Below, one piece after another: positions 7,574 through 18,840 of a DNA stretch of 64,000 nt (the first letter of the stretch is position 1; every line of letters begins with the position of its first letter). This DNA comes from Mycobacterium stomatepiae (lineage in GTDB: Bacteria > Actinomycetota > Actinomycetes > Mycobacteriales > Mycobacteriaceae). Made by a program: the position numbers and the translations under genes. The DNA lies in contig NZ_AP022587.1 of NCBI RefSeq assembly GCF_010731715.1, forward strand, positions 5,084,001-5,148,000. The letters run 5' to 3'. Below the pieces are notes generated by a model, which saw only the letters and a list, made by a program, of their open reading frames with translations, was not told where the DNA came from and did no database searches.

Positions 7574-9130
7574 TTATCTGTCTTCGGATTCTGGCTGATA
7601 TCGCGGGAATACGCCCGTGGGCGCCGGCAATATCGAGCCGCTGGTTAGCCGCGTACCGATCGCGGTAAACGTCCGCTGGTCGCTGCCCTGCCCCAGCAGA
7701 TCCAACAGCTTGCCGGCCGACTCCGGCATGACCGGCTGCACCAGCAGTGCCGCAATGCGGACCGCCTCGCAGGTCGTGTACAGGACGGTGCGGAAGCGCA
7801 CCTGATCCGCCTCGGATTCGCTCTTGCGCAACACCCACGGCTGCTGGGCCGAGAAGTACTTGTTGGCCTCGCCCAGCATCAGCCAGATCGCCTCGAGCGC
7901 CAAGTGCATTGCCTGCTCGTCGAAATGGGCGCGCACCCGCGCCAGTAACGCGTCGGCGGCCTTGAGCAGCTCGGCGTCGGCGGCGGTGAACTCGCCGGGT
8001 TCGGGCATCACCCCGTCGAGGTTCTTGGCGATCATCGACAGCGACCGCTGCGCCAGGTTTCCCAACTCGTTGGCCAGATCGGTGTTGATCCGGTTGACGA
8101 TGGCTTCTTCGCTATAGCTGCCGTCCTGGCCGAACGGCACCTCGCGCAGCAGGAAGTAGCGCAGCTGGTCCACGCCGAACGCGTCTGCCAAGGCCACCGG
8201 GTCGATGGTGTTGCCCACCGACTTGCTCATCTTCTGGCCGCGGTTGTGTAAGAATCCGTGCGCGAAAACCCTTCGCGGTAGCTCGATTCCGGCCGACATG
8301 AGAAACGCCGGCCAATATACGGCGTGGAACCTGATGATGTCCTTGCCGATCATGTGCAGATCGGCGGGCCAGTAGCGCCGGAACACTGGCGAGTCGGTGT
8401 CGGGGAACCCCGCGCCGGTGAGGTAGTTGGTCAGCGCGTCGACCCAGACGTACATCACGTGGTCGGGGTGCTCGGGGACCTGCACGCCCCAGTCGAATGT
8501 GGTGCGCGAGATCGAGAAATCGGTCAGCCCACCGGAGACGAAGCTGACGACCTCGTTGCGGCGCACCTCGGGACCGATGAAATCGGGGTTGGCCTCGTAG
8601 TGGGCCAGCAGCTTGTCGGCGTACGCGGAGAGCCGGAAGAAGAACGTTTGCTCCTTCTCGCTCCAGGTCACCGGCGCGCCCGTCTCGGTGGCGATGCGGG
8701 TGCCGTCGACCACCTCGGTCTCCGAGTCGCTGAAGTAGCGCTCGTCGCGCACCGAGTACCACCCCGAATAGGTGGCCAGATAGATGTCACCGGCGGCCTG
8801 CATGCGCCGCCAGATCTCCTTGGACGCCTCATGGTGGTCGGCGTCGGTGGTGCGAATGAAGCGATCGAACGAGATGTTCAGCGCTTCCTGCATGCGTTGG
8901 AACACATCGGAATTGCGCCGGGCCAGCTCGGCGGTCGGCACCCCGGCGGCCGTCGCGGTCTCGGCGACCTTCTGGCCGTGCTCGTCGGTACCGGTCAGGA
9001 AGCGCACGTCGAAACCGTCGAGCCGCTTGAAGCGGGCGATCGCGTCGGTCGCGATGTATTCATAGGCGTGACCGACATGCGGCGCACCGTTTGGATACGC
9101 GATCGCAGTGGTGACGTAATAAGGCCTCAT
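7574..9130 (-). CDS. metG: methionyl-tRNA synthetase
   Basis: This is a 518-residue class I synthetase that charges tRNA(Met) in the cytoplasm. The HIGH-like motif is HVGH at residues 18-21 and the second signature is KMSKS in [13 protein letters not shown]. The anticodon-binding helical domain occupies the last 150 residues. Length and order match MetS of M. tuberculosis (Rv1007c). The ATG at 9130 lies only 24 bases from the divergent start of tatD, so both genes share a very short promoter region. Nothing suggests damage. Confidence 0.97.
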   Translation of the reverse strand: MRPYYVTTAIAYPNGAPHVGHAYEYIATDAIARFKRLDGFDVRFLTGTDEHGQKVAETATAAGVPTAELARRNSDVFQRMQEALNISFDRFIRTTDADHHEASKEIWRRMQAAGDIYLATYSGWYSVRDERYFSDSETEVVDGTRIATETGAPVTWSEKEQTFFFRLSAYADKLLAHYEANPDFIGPEVRRNEVVSFVSGGLTDFSISRTTFDWGVQVPEHPDHVMYVWVDALTNYLTGAGFPDTDSPVFRRYWPADLHMIGKDIIRFHAVYWPAFLMSAGIELPRRVFAHGFLHNRGQKMSKSVGNTIDPVALADAFGVDQLRYFLLREVPFGQDGSYSEEAIVNRINTDLANELGNLAQRSLSMIAKNLDGVMPEPGEFTAADAELLKAADALLARVRAHFDEQAMHLALEAIWLMLGEANKYFSAQQPWVLRKSESEADQVRFRTVLYTTCEAVRIAALLVQPVMPESAGKLLDLLGQGSDQRTFTAIGTRLTSGSILPAPTGVFPRYQPESEDR

Positions 9131-9154
9131 CGAGATTCACCCTATTGTGTGCGC

Positions 9155-10009
9155 GTGAGCTCCAGCCGACCTGGTAAACGAGAAGCGCCGCCCGCCCCGG
9201 AGCCGTTGGCGCCCCTGATCGATGCGCACACCCACCTCGACGCGTGCGGTGCCGAGGACGCCGACGGTGTGCGAGCCATCCTCGACCGTGCCGCGGCGGT
9301 CGGAGTGGGCGCCGTCGTCACGATCGCCGACGATCTGGACTCGGCGCGCTGGGTGACCCGGGCGGCCGGTTGGGACCCGCGGGTGTACGCCGCCGTGGCG
9401 CTGCACCCGACGCGCGCCAACGCCCTCGACGACGACGCGCGCGCCGAGATCGAGCGGCTGGCGGCCGACCTCCGCGTGGTGGCCGTCGGGGAGACGGGCA
9501 TGGATCTGTACTGGCCCGGTCGGCTGGACGGCTGCGCCGCTCCCGAGGTGCAGCGGGAGGCCTTCGCGTGGCACATCGACCTGGCCAAGCGGAGCGGCAA
9601 GCCGCTGATGATTCACAACCGGGACGCCGACGCCGCGGTGCTCGACGTGCTGGACGCCGAGGGCGCGCCCGACGTCGTGATCTTTCACTGCTTTTCCTCC
9701 GACGCCGTGATGGCCCGCCGCTGCGCCGACGCCGGATGGTTCATCAGCCTGTCCGGGACGGTGAGCTTCCGTAATGCGCATGCGTTGCGCGAAGCCGTGC
9801 CGTTGATTCCGGCCGACCAGCTGCTGGTGGAAACGGACGCGCCCTTTTTGACACCGCATCCTTATCGTGGCGCACCCAATGAGCCGTACTGCCTTCCTTA
9901 TACTGTTCGTGCGGTCGCGGAACTGCTCGATCGCCCGGCAGCGGAACTAGCCCGAATCACCACGAGCAATGCCCGACGGGTCTACGGACTCGTCGAATCG
10001 GGCGGGTGA
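9155..10009 (+). CDS. tatD: TatD family metal-dependent deoxyribonuclease
   Basis: This is a 284-residue TIM-barrel hydrolase of the TatD family (3'-5' exonuclease activity is known for the family). Metal ligands are visible as DAHTHLD near residue 23, VGETGMDLYW, MIHNRDAD, FHCFSSD and ETDAPFLTPHP. The start is taken as GTG at 9155, which gives about 20 residues before the barrel; H37Rv Rv1008 is annotated shorter, so the true start may be internal. It heads the conserved order tatD-rpfB-rsmA-ispE. The small inverted repeat GGAG-TTG-CTCC lies shortly after its stop. Confidence 0.94.
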   Translation: MSSSRPGKREAPPAPEPLAPLIDAHTHLDACGAEDADGVRAILDRAAAVGVGAVVTIADDLDSARWVTRAAGWDPRVYAAVALHPTRANALDDDARAEIERLAADLRVVAVGETGMDLYWPGRLDGCAAPEVQREAFAWHIDLAKRSGKPLMIHNRDADAAVLDVLDAEGAPDVVIFHCFSSDAVMARRCADAGWFISLSGTVSFRNAHALREAVPLIPADQLLVETDAPFLTPHPYRGAPNEPYCLPYTVRAVAELLDRPAAELARITTSNARRVYGLVESGG

Positions 10010-10123
10010 TCTGCACAACACATTCGTGCCGGAGTTGCTCCAGGTTGACCGGTTCGTTACCGTCTTGTGGTCGAATCGTTGGTTTATTGCACTGTTGTCT
10101 AATGCTGCTGGGTAGGTCGCTAA

Positions 10124-12174
<2,051 letters not shown>

Positions 12175-12224
12175 GCCCGGCGCCGTTGCGTGTGGTTGGC
12201 GGCGCGCAGCGATAGTCTGCTGCG

Positions 12225-13184
12225 GTGTCCGAGTTCGGCGGCAACACCGCTGCGCAGTGGGTTCCCACCGGGTCTGTCACTGTTCGGGTGCCCGGAAAGG
12301 TCAACCTGTACCTCGAGGTTGGCGATCGTCGCGACGACGGCTATCACGAGCTGACGACGGTCTTTCAGGCCGTCTCGCTGCTCGACGAGCTCACGGTGCG
12401 CAATGCCGACGTGTTGTCGCTCCAGCTGGTCGGCGAGGGCGCCGACAAGCTGCCCACCGACGAACGCAACCTGGCCTGGCAGGCCGCCGAGCTGATGGCC
12501 GAACACGTCGGTCGCGCGCCCGACGTCTCGATCATGATCGACAAATCCATCCCGGTGGCCGGCGGCATGGCGGGCGGCAGCGCCGACGCTGCGGCGGTGC
12601 TGGTCGCGATGAACTCGCTGTGGGAACTCAACGTGCCGCGCCGCGATCTGCGCATGCTGGCCGCGCGGCTGGGCAGCGATGTGCCGTTCGCGCTGCACGG
12701 CGGCACGGCGCTGGGCACCGGGCGGGGCGAGGAGCTGGCCACCGTGCTGTCCCGGAACACCTTTCACTGGGTGCTGGCTTTCGCCTACGGCGAGCTGCAA
12801 ACCCCGGCGGTGTTCGGCGAACTCGACCGGCTCCGGGAATCGGCCGACACACCGCGACTCGCCGAGCCCGGGCCGGTGCTGGGGGCGCTGGCCGCCGGTG
12901 ATCCCGAGCAGCTGGCGCCGCTGCTGGGCAATGAATTGCAGGCGGCGGCGGTCAGCCTGAATCCGGGGTTGCGGCGGACGCTGCGGGCCGGCGAAGAGGC
13001 GGGTGCGCTGGCCGGCATCGTGTCCGGTTCGGGCCCCACGTGCGCATTTCTGTGCACGTCAGCGAGCTCGGCGGTCGATGTCGGCACGCAGCTGTCGGGG
13101 GCCGGTGTGTGCCGCACGGTGCGGGTCGCCAGCGGTCCGGTGCCGGGCGCCCGCGTGGTCCCGACACCGATGACCGACGACTGA
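12225..13184 (+). CDS. ispE: 4-diphosphocytidyl-2-C-methyl-D-erythritol kinase
   Basis: IspE phosphorylates CDP-methylerythritol in the MEP pathway of isoprenoid precursor synthesis. The 319-residue GHMP kinase has the substrate-side start [11 protein letters not shown], the ATP-binding loop [16 protein letters not shown] near residue 109, and the C-terminal GSGPTCAFL motif. GTG at 12225 is used; the core starts about ten codons later at the [10 protein letters not shown] region. It ends the tatD-rpfB-rsmA-ispE gene series, which lies on one strand with short gaps. Confidence 0.96.
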   Translation: MSEFGGNTAAQWVPTGSVTVRVPGKVNLYLEVGDRRDDGYHELTTVFQAVSLLDELTVRNADVLSLQLVGEGADKLPTDERNLAWQAAELMAEHVGRAPDVSIMIDKSIPVAGGMAGGSADAAAVLVAMNSLWELNVPRRDLRMLAARLGSDVPFALHGGTALGTGRGEELATVLSRNTFHWVLAFAYGELQTPAVFGELDRLRESADTPRLAEPGPVLGALAAGDPEQLAPLLGNELQAAAVSLNPGLRRTLRAGEEAGALAGIVSGSGPTCAFLCTSASSAVDVGTQLSGAGVCRTVRVASGPVPGARVVPTPMTDD

Positions 13185-13247
13185 ACAAGCTGTGAAATCC
13201 GACTCAAATCGCTGAAATGGTGGGTTGTTACTTAAGAGGAGTTTAAG

Positions 13248-13328
13248 ATGACTCGCGGTGACGACTATCGATCAGCTCGAGCATTCGGTCTGGCCGTCCG
13301 CCGGAAGTCGCGGTGGACGGCCGATTGA
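13248..13328 (+). CDS. possible 26-codon small protein or leader peptide
   Basis: In the 339-base interval between ispE and pks16, ATG at 13248 follows a good ribosome site, AGAGGAG at 13235-13241, and opens a 26-residue frame (MTRGDDYRSARAF, ending RWTAD). The product is basic, with no signal peptide or membrane helix. H37Rv annotates a small gene (Rv1012) at this position, but I cannot say whether this is related. The rest of the interval up to 13523 shows no gene. It may be a leader ORF for pks16. Confidence 0.35.
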   Translation: MTRGDDYRSARAFGLAVRRKSRWTAD

Positions 13329-13523
13329 TCGATGCTGGCCGGACTTCGCGGGCCGGGGTCGTCGTGCCGATCAGGCAACCGGACACCGGGTTGCTGGCCA
13401 ATCATTATTTCGAGATCTAACCGCTTCCCAACTGTGCTCGCGCGCCTGCTGCAAAGTCTTGCCTCGCGAGCGGAACATGAAAATCCGGATCTTGCGGATA
13501 GCGCCGGAACCGAGGAGGTTTGC

Positions 13524-15161
13524 GTGAGCAGGTTTACCGAGAAGATGGTCCACAATGCCCACATTTCGAAGAAGGGCATGGTCACCGGCGAACCCCACGA
13601 GCCTGTTCGCCACACCTGGGGTGAGGTCCACGAGCGCGCCCGCCGTATCGCGGGCGGTCTGGCCGCCGCGGGCATCGGACTCGGCGACACCGTCGGCGTG
13701 CTCGCCGGCTTCCCGGTAGAGATCGCTCCGACTGCGCAGGGCCTCTGGCTGCGCGGAGCCAGCCTGACCATGCTCCACCAGCCCACTCCGCGTACGGACC
13801 TGGCCGTGTGGGCCGAGGACACGATGAACGTCATCGGCATGATCGAGGCGAAGGTCGTCATCGTCTCCGAGCCGTTCCTGGTGGCGATTCCGGTGCTGGA
13901 GGAGAAGGGCATCAAAGTCCTGACCGTCACCGACCTGCTGGCCTCGGACCCGATCGACCCGATCGAGGTCGGCGAGGGCGATCTGGCGCTGATGCAGCTG
14001 ACGTCGGGTTCGACCGGCTCGCCGAAGGCCGTCCAGATCACCCACCGCAACATCTACTCCAATGCCGAGGCGATGTTCATCGGCGCGCAGTACGACATCG
14101 ACAACGACGTGATGGTCAGCTGGCTCCCGTGCTTCCACGACATGGGCATGGTCGGGTTCCTCACCATCCCGATGTACTTCGGCGCGGAGCTGGTCAAGGT
14201 CACGCCGATGGATTTTCTGCGCGACGCGCTGCTGTGGGCCAAGCTGATCGACAAGTACAAGGGCACCATGACCGCGGCGCCCAACTTCGCCTACGCGCTG
14301 CTGGCCAAGCGGCTGCGCCGCAACGCCAAGCCGGGTGACTTCGACCTGTCGACGCTGCGCTTCGCCCTGTCCGGCGCCGAGCCCGTGGAGCCCGCCGACG
14401 TCGAGGACCTGCTGGACGCGGGCAAGCCGTTCGGCCTGAGGTCCTCGGCGATCCTGCCGGCCTACGGCATGGCCGAGACGACGCTGGCGGTGTCGTTCTC
14501 GGAGTGCAACGCCGGCCTCGTCGTCGACGAGGTGGACGCCGACCTGCTGGCCGCGCTGCGCCGGGCCGTGCCCGCGACCAAGGGCAACACCCGCCGGCTG
14601 GCCACGCTCGGTCCGCTGTTGAAGGACCTCGAGGCCCGCATCATCGACGAGCAGGGCAACGTGATGGCCCCGCGCGGTGTCGGCGTCATCGAGCTGCGCG
14701 GCGAGTCGCTGACCCCGGGCTACCTGACGATGGGCGGTTTCCTCTCGGCCCAGGACGAGCACGGCTGGTACGACACCGGCGACCTCGGATACATCGATGA
14801 GAACGGCCACATCGTGGTCTGCGGCCGCGTCAAGGACGTCATCATCATGGCTGGCCGCAACATCTACCCGACCGACATCGAGCGGGCCGCCTGCCGCGTC
14901 GACGGTGTCCGCCCCGGCTGCGCCGTCGCGGTCCGGCTGGATGCCGGCCACTCGCGCGAGACGTTCGCGGTCGCGGTCGAGTCCAACGCCTTCCAGGACC
15001 CGGCCGAGGTGCGCCGGATGGAGCACGAGGTCGCCCGCGAGGTGCTCAAAGAGGTCGACATGCGGCCCCGTAACGTGGTCGTGCTCGGTCCCGGGACTAT
15101 CCCGAAGACCCCGTCCGGCAAGCTGCGCCGGTCCAACTCCGTCACCCTGGTCACCAGGTAG
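13524..15161 (+). CDS. pks16: fatty acyl-AMP ligase-like protein (Pks16)
   Basis: This is a 545-residue member of the ANL adenylating superfamily; despite its name it has no polyketide synthase domains. ATP-binding motif [24 protein letters not shown], and [20 protein letters not shown] followed by the C-terminal lysine in [10 protein letters not shown] are all present. It therefore activates a carboxylic acid, probably a fatty acid, as acyl-AMP or acyl-CoA. GTG at 13524 is preceded by GAGGAGG at 13513-13519. It converges on pth with 21 bases between the stops. Confidence 0.95.
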   Translation: MSRFTEKMVHNAHISKKGMVTGEPHEPVRHTWGEVHERARRIAGGLAAAGIGLGDTVGVLAGFPVEIAPTAQGLWLRGASLTMLHQPTPRTDLAVWAEDTMNVIGMIEAKVVIVSEPFLVAIPVLEEKGIKVLTVTDLLASDPIDPIEVGEGDLALMQLTSGSTGSPKAVQITHRNIYSNAEAMFIGAQYDIDNDVMVSWLPCFHDMGMVGFLTIPMYFGAELVKVTPMDFLRDALLWAKLIDKYKGTMTAAPNFAYALLAKRLRRNAKPGDFDLSTLRFALSGAEPVEPADVEDLLDAGKPFGLRSSAILPAYGMAETTLAVSFSECNAGLVVDEVDADLLAALRRAVPATKGNTRRLATLGPLLKDLEARIIDEQGNVMAPRGVGVIELRGESLTPGYLTMGGFLSAQDEHGWYDTGDLGYIDENGHIVVCGRVKDVIIMAGRNIYPTDIERAACRVDGVRPGCAVAVRLDAGHSRETFAVAVESNAFQDPAEVRRMEHEVAREVLKEVDMRPRNVVVLGPGTIPKTPSGKLRRSNSVTLVTR

Positions 15162-15182
15162 CTGGTCCGTTTTCGCCGCGGA

Positions 15183-15758
15183 CTACCAGGCGTGCACGCG
15201 GTTCTGCGCGGGCTCTGGCCCCATTTCGATCAGTAACTCGGTGGCGTCGGCCGCCTGCTCGCAGATCGTCGGAATCTCCGGCCGCTCGGCGGCGGTGAAC
15301 GTCTCCAGCACGAAAGCCGCCGGGTCCTTGCGTCCCGGCGGACGCCCGATCCCGATGCGCACCCGCTGAAAATCCTTGGTGCCCAACGCCGAGGCCACCG
15401 AACGCAGCCCGTTGTGGCCGCCTTCGCCACCGCCGATCTTGAGCCGGATGCGACCGAAGTCGAGGTCAAGCTCGTCGTGGATGACGACGATGTCGGCCGG
15501 CGCCACCGAGTAGAACTTGGCCAGCGGACCGACCTGGCGGCCGGACTCGTTCATGTAGCAGCGCGGCTTGGCCACCAGCACCGAGTGCCCCGCGAGCCGG
15601 CCGCTGACCACCTCGGCGCCGGAGCGCTTGTGCACCTTGAACTTTGAGCCCAACCGGGCGGCGAGCAGGTCGGCCACCATGAACCCGAGGTTGTGCCGGG
15701 TCCGGGCGTAATTGTCTCCGGGATTGCCCAGGCCGACCACCAAAAGCGGTTCGGCCAC
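15183..15758 (-). CDS. pth: peptidyl-tRNA hydrolase
   Basis: Pth releases tRNA from peptidyl-tRNA that drops off stalled ribosomes. The 191-residue product has the N-terminal [20 protein letters not shown] with the catalytic histidine at residue 22, the asparagine of CYMNESG, and the [18 protein letters not shown] segment with its aspartate and [11 protein letters not shown]. It lies 12 bases downstream of rplY in the same direction, so the two are very likely cotranscribed, as in M. tuberculosis (Rv1014c-Rv1015c). Confidence 0.97.
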   Translation of the reverse strand: MAEPLLVVGLGNPGDNYARTRHNLGFMVADLLAARLGSKFKVHKRSGAEVVSGRLAGHSVLVAKPRCYMNESGRQVGPLAKFYSVAPADIVVIHDELDLDFGRIRLKIGGGEGGHNGLRSVASALGTKDFQRVRIGIGRPPGRKDPAAFVLETFTAAERPEIPTICEQAADATELLIEMGPEPAQNRVHAW

Positions 15759-15770
15759 GTCGACGACCGC

Positions 15771-16430
15771 CTACTCGGACTCGTCTTCGGAGGCCTCGGC
15801 TTCGCCAGCCTCCGCTGCGGCGGTTTCTGCGGCCTCGCCCGTGTCGCCCGCGCCCTCTTCCTCGAGGTCGGCGGCGGTCGGCGCGTTCACCACGTTCACC
15901 ACCAGCATCTCCGGGTCGGAGATCAGGCTGACGCCCGACGGCAGCGGGATCTGCCCGGCGGTGAACTGGGTGCCCGGTTCGGCGTCCTCGACCGACACCG
16001 TCAGCTGCTCGGGAATCGACAGGGCCTCGGCCTCGATCTCGATGGTGTTGGTCTCCTGGGTGACCAGGGTGTCCGGTCCGGCCTCACCCTCGACCACGAC
16101 CGTGACTTCGACGACGACCTTCTCGCCGCGACGCACGACCAGCAGATCGGCGTGCTGAATGTTGCGGCGGATCGGGTGGATGTCGAGCGACTTGGTCAGC
16201 GCGAGCTGTTCCTTACCGGCGATGTCCAGGGTCAGTACCGCGTTGGTACCGGCGTGACGGAGTACGGCGGCGAAGTCGTGCCCGGGCAATTCCAGGTGCT
16301 GGGGGTCGGTGCCGTGGCCATAGAGGACGGCGGGAATCTTGCCCTCGCGGCGGGCTCGCCGGGACGCGCCCTTGCCCGTCTCGGTTCGCACCGTGACCGT
16401 GAGTTGGTTGACTGCGGACTTCTTAGCCAT
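15771..16430 (-). CDS. rplY: 50S ribosomal protein L25/general stress protein Ctc
   Basis: L25 binds 5S rRNA in the large ribosomal subunit. The 219-residue CTC-type form has the N-terminal RNA-binding domain ([20 protein letters not shown] and PAVLYGHG) and a TL5-like C-terminal domain. It ends in a low-complexity Glu/Ala acidic tail from about residue 183 that is common in mycobacteria. The start [10 protein letters not shown] at 16430 is preferred over an ATG 14 codons upstream because it matches the known protein. Upstream, 16431-16572 holds its promoter and the end of the SDR gene. Confidence 0.96.
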   Translation of the reverse strand: MAKKSAVNQLTVTVRTETGKGASRRARREGKIPAVLYGHGTDPQHLELPGHDFAAVLRHAGTNAVLTLDIAGKEQLALTKSLDIHPIRRNIQHADLLVVRRGEKVVVEVTVVVEGEAGPDTLVTQETNTIEIEAEALSIPEQLTVSVEDAEPGTQFTAGQIPLPSGVSLISDPEMLVVNVVNAPTAADLEEEGAGDTGEAAETAAAEAGEAEASEDESE

Positions 16431-16572
16431 CGTGTCGCTCCTGTGTGCTCTGTACCTAAGTTTTCCAGGCACGGCTAGGGTCGCGACATAAGTCGGTCTC
16501 CGTCGATAACGGTGCTGGCTAGACGCCTGCCACCCTCGCCGTGACGCCCGGCCAGGCTAGCGCATCGGCACC

Positions 16573-17442
16573 TCAGAGCGGAAATTTGGTGTCGGTGAGC
16601 TGCTCGGACACGTCCCACAGCGCGGTCGCGGCGGTCAGATCCTGTGCCCGACGGCTGCGGCTAACGGGTTGAGTTCGGCCGACGCAGCCGAATTTGGGGC
16701 CGATGAAGGTGTCGCCCGGCAGGTCTTGCGATGCGGCGTACAGCGTTTGCTGCGCACCGAAATCGGCGCTGGTGCTCACCACCCGGGTGGCAGCGACCAT
16801 CAGCGCGTCGCCCAGCTTGCGCCCGGTGGCGCCCTGCAGGTTGGTGTGCGAGTAGCCGGGATGGGCCGCCATCGAGCGCAGCGGCGCACCGGCCAGCTTG
16901 AGGCGTCGCTGCAGCTCGGTGGTGAACAGCAGGTTGGCCAGCTTCGACTGGCTGTAGGCCAGCCACGGCGAGTACCGCCGGTTCTTCCAGTTGAGGTCTT
17001 CGAAGTCGATGCGGCCGGCCCAGTGCGCCATCGAGGTCAGCGTGACCACCCGGTCGGTGAGCTTGGGAAGCAACAGGTTGGTCAGCGCGAAATGACCGAA
17101 GTGGTTGGTGCCCATCTGACTCTCGAAGCCGCCGGCGGTCAGCCCGAACGGGGCGGCCATGATGCCGGCGTTGTTGATCAGCACGTCGGCCTGATCGATC
17201 CCGCCGGCGAATTGCCGCACCGACGCCAGGTCCTGCAGATCCAGCCGGCGCACCTCCACGTCACCGGTCATGGAAGCGGCGGCGGCCTCGCCCTTGCTCG
17301 GGGTGCGCACGGCCAGGATGACGTTGGCGCCGACTCGGGCCAGCTCGCGGGCGGTGATCGCACCGAGCCCGCTGTTGGCGCCGGTGACGATCACGGTGCG
17401 CCCAGCGAACGACGGCAGATCGGCGGCGGTCCAGTCAGTCAT
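16573..17442 (-). CDS. short-chain dehydrogenase/reductase
   Basis: This is a 289-residue classical-type SDR with the NAD(P)-binding loop TGANSGLG near residue 19, the structural NNAGIMA, the catalytic serine in LTSMAHWAG and the Tyr-x-x-x-Lys motif YSQSK. The family oxidises or reduces alcohol and keto groups, and this form resembles retinol dehydrogenase/protochlorophyllide reductase-like members. It starts 14 bases after the stop of the P450 gene and is probably cotranscribed with it. A shared oxidative pathway on a lipid or alcohol is likely but its substrate is unknown. Relative to H37Rv, where rplY and lpqT are neighbours, this gene is part of an insertion. Confidence 0.92.
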   Translation of the reverse strand: MTDWTAADLPSFAGRTVIVTGANSGLGAITARELARVGANVILAVRTPSKGEAAAASMTGDVEVRRLDLQDLASVRQFAGGIDQADVLINNAGIMAAPFGLTAGGFESQMGTNHFGHFALTNLLLPKLTDRVVTLTSMAHWAGRIDFEDLNWKNRRYSPWLAYSQSKLANLLFTTELQRRLKLAGAPLRSMAAHPGYSHTNLQGATGRKLGDALMVAATRVVSTSADFGAQQTLYAASQDLPGDTFIGPKFGCVGRTQPVSRSRRAQDLTAATALWDVSEQLTDTKFPL

Positions 17443-17456
17443 GGCCCCAGTGTGCT

Positions 17457-18689
17457 CTAGTGCCCGGCGTCGAACTCCAGGGGCACAGTCACGGGTCCGG
17501 TGATGCCCGCCATGCCGCGCCAGGGGCTCGGGCCGGTCTGGCGGGCGTTGGGCATGCGGGCGGTGATGACGCGTAGGGCCTCGGTCAATTCCAGCCGCGC
17601 CAGGTGCGCGCCGAGGCAATAGTGCACGCCGCCACCGAAATTGAGCATGGGCGCCGCATCGCGGCGGGTGATGTCGAGCCGGTGGGGTTGGTCGTAGACG
17701 TCCGGGTCGCGGTTGGCCGCGGCGGTGTTGACGGCCACCAGCGTGTCGGCCGGGATGCGGACACCGGCGAGCTCGACGTCCTCGGCGGCGCGTCGCAGAG
17801 TGCCGAAAATGATTGGCCGGTAACGCATCAACTCGTGGACGGCATCGGGTGCCAGTTCCGGTTGCCGGGCCAGCAGCGCCCATTGGTCGGCGTGGGCGGC
17901 CAGCGCCTCGACCGCGGCGGCCAGCTGGTTGCGGGTGGTGTCGGTGCCCGCGCCGAGCAGGGTGCCGGACAGCATCACCAGCTCGTCGTGCGTGAGCCGA
18001 TCTCCGTCATCCTCGGCGCGAATCAGATCGGAGATCAGGTCGTCGGTCAGCGAGTCGCGGCGTTGGGCGATCAGGTCTTCGAGGTAGGCGTCCAGCTCGC
18101 TCCAGGCGGTCAGGATCAACGGCTCGTCCTCGGCGATGTTCCATTCGAAGATCTTCTTGATGTCGTTGACCCAGCCCGAGAACAGCTGCCAGTCCCGCGC
18201 CGGTGCGCCCAGCAGCGCGCAGATCACCGGCGTCGGGTAGCCCTGGGCGATGTCGGCGACGACGTCGCAGCGCCCGGTCGAGGTGAACGGGTCGACGAGG
18301 ACGTCGACGAGTTCGGCCGCGAGGTCGCGCAGCCGTTCGGCGGCACGGGGCGCGAACGCCTTCGACAGCAGTCGGCGCAGTCGACGGTGCACGCCGCCGT
18401 CGAGGCCAAGGATGTTGGCGGTCGCCCGGTCCCACAGCGGGCCTGACGTGACGCCTTGCGCGTCGAGTCCGAGGCCCTGCGCGGTGACGAACCGGTTGTC
18501 ACGCAGCACCGTTCGGACCAGTTCGTAGCTCAGCACCTCCGGCCCGAAGCGGCCCATCGCGATCGGGGCCCGGCTTCTCGCGTCGGCCAGCACGCGGTGC
18601 GCGTCGTCGGGATCGATGAGCTGGTCGTAGTCGACGATGGGCAATCCGGCGTCGAAGACGCTCGGGCAGTCGCTGATCAAAGTGGTCAT
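17457..18689 (-). CDS. cytochrome P450
   Basis: This is a 410-residue soluble bacterial P450 monooxygenase. The heme-ligand loop is FGGGVHYCLGAHLARLEL with the axial cysteine, the oxygen-activating I-helix is GTLLGAGTDTTRNQ, and the ExxR pair is HELMRYRP. It needs ferredoxin and reductase partners, and none is encoded nearby. The SDR gene follows 14 bases after the stop, so the pair may hydroxylate and then oxidise one substrate. ATG at 18689 lacks a clear ribosome site. The upstream region, shared with the divergent LuxR-type regulator, contains the CGTAGAT repeats, which makes that regulator a plausible controller. Confidence 0.95.
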   Translation of the reverse strand: MTTLISDCPSVFDAGLPIVDYDQLIDPDDAHRVLADARSRAPIAMGRFGPEVLSYELVRTVLRDNRFVTAQGLGLDAQGVTSGPLWDRATANILGLDGGVHRRLRRLLSKAFAPRAAERLRDLAAELVDVLVDPFTSTGRCDVVADIAQGYPTPVICALLGAPARDWQLFSGWVNDIKKIFEWNIAEDEPLILTAWSELDAYLEDLIAQRRDSLTDDLISDLIRAEDDGDRLTHDELVMLSGTLLGAGTDTTRNQLAAAVEALAAHADQWALLARQPELAPDAVHELMRYRPIIFGTLRRAAEDVELAGVRIPADTLVAVNTAAANRDPDVYDQPHRLDITRRDAAPMLNFGGGVHYCLGAHLARLELTEALRVITARMPNARQTGPSPWRGMAGITGPVTVPLEFDAGH

Positions 18690-18736
18690 GGCAATCGACT
18701 ATCCGGCGCCGAGCAATCAAGACCATCCGCCGTAAA

Positions 18737-18794
18737 GCGTAGATCCGCGCGGCGCATGTCGTAGATATGCGCGCCCGGCGGTCCGGATCTACGC
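18737..18794. promoter_or_regulatory. nested inverted repeat with three CGTAGAT copies in a divergent promoter
   Basis: Between the P450 start (18689) and the LuxR-type regulator start (about 18841) lie two perfect 11-base arms, GCGTAGATCCG at 18737-18747 and CGGATCTACGC at 18784-18794. Nested inside are GCGCAT at 18752-18757 and ATGCGC at 18767-18772, also a perfect pair. The heptamer CGTAGAT occurs at 18738-18744 and 18760-18766, 22 bases or about two helical turns apart, and in reverse at 18787-18793. This looks like a multi-site operator for a dimeric regulator serving both divergent genes. Confidence 0.6.
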
Positions 18795-18840
18795 GCTCAC
18801 GCCGATGTTTTGCTTCACGCCTGCCGCAATGCTGACTAAC

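Noticed and set aside
10010..10123. Riboswitch-like element ahead of rpfB
   Set aside because: M. tuberculosis rpfB has a leader attenuator, but I could not identify matching helices or an upstream frame in these 114 bases, so none is claimed.
13371..15026. 551-codon open frame opposite pks16
   Set aside because: The frame mirrors pks16, which has full ANL motifs; the antisense product has no recognisable fold.
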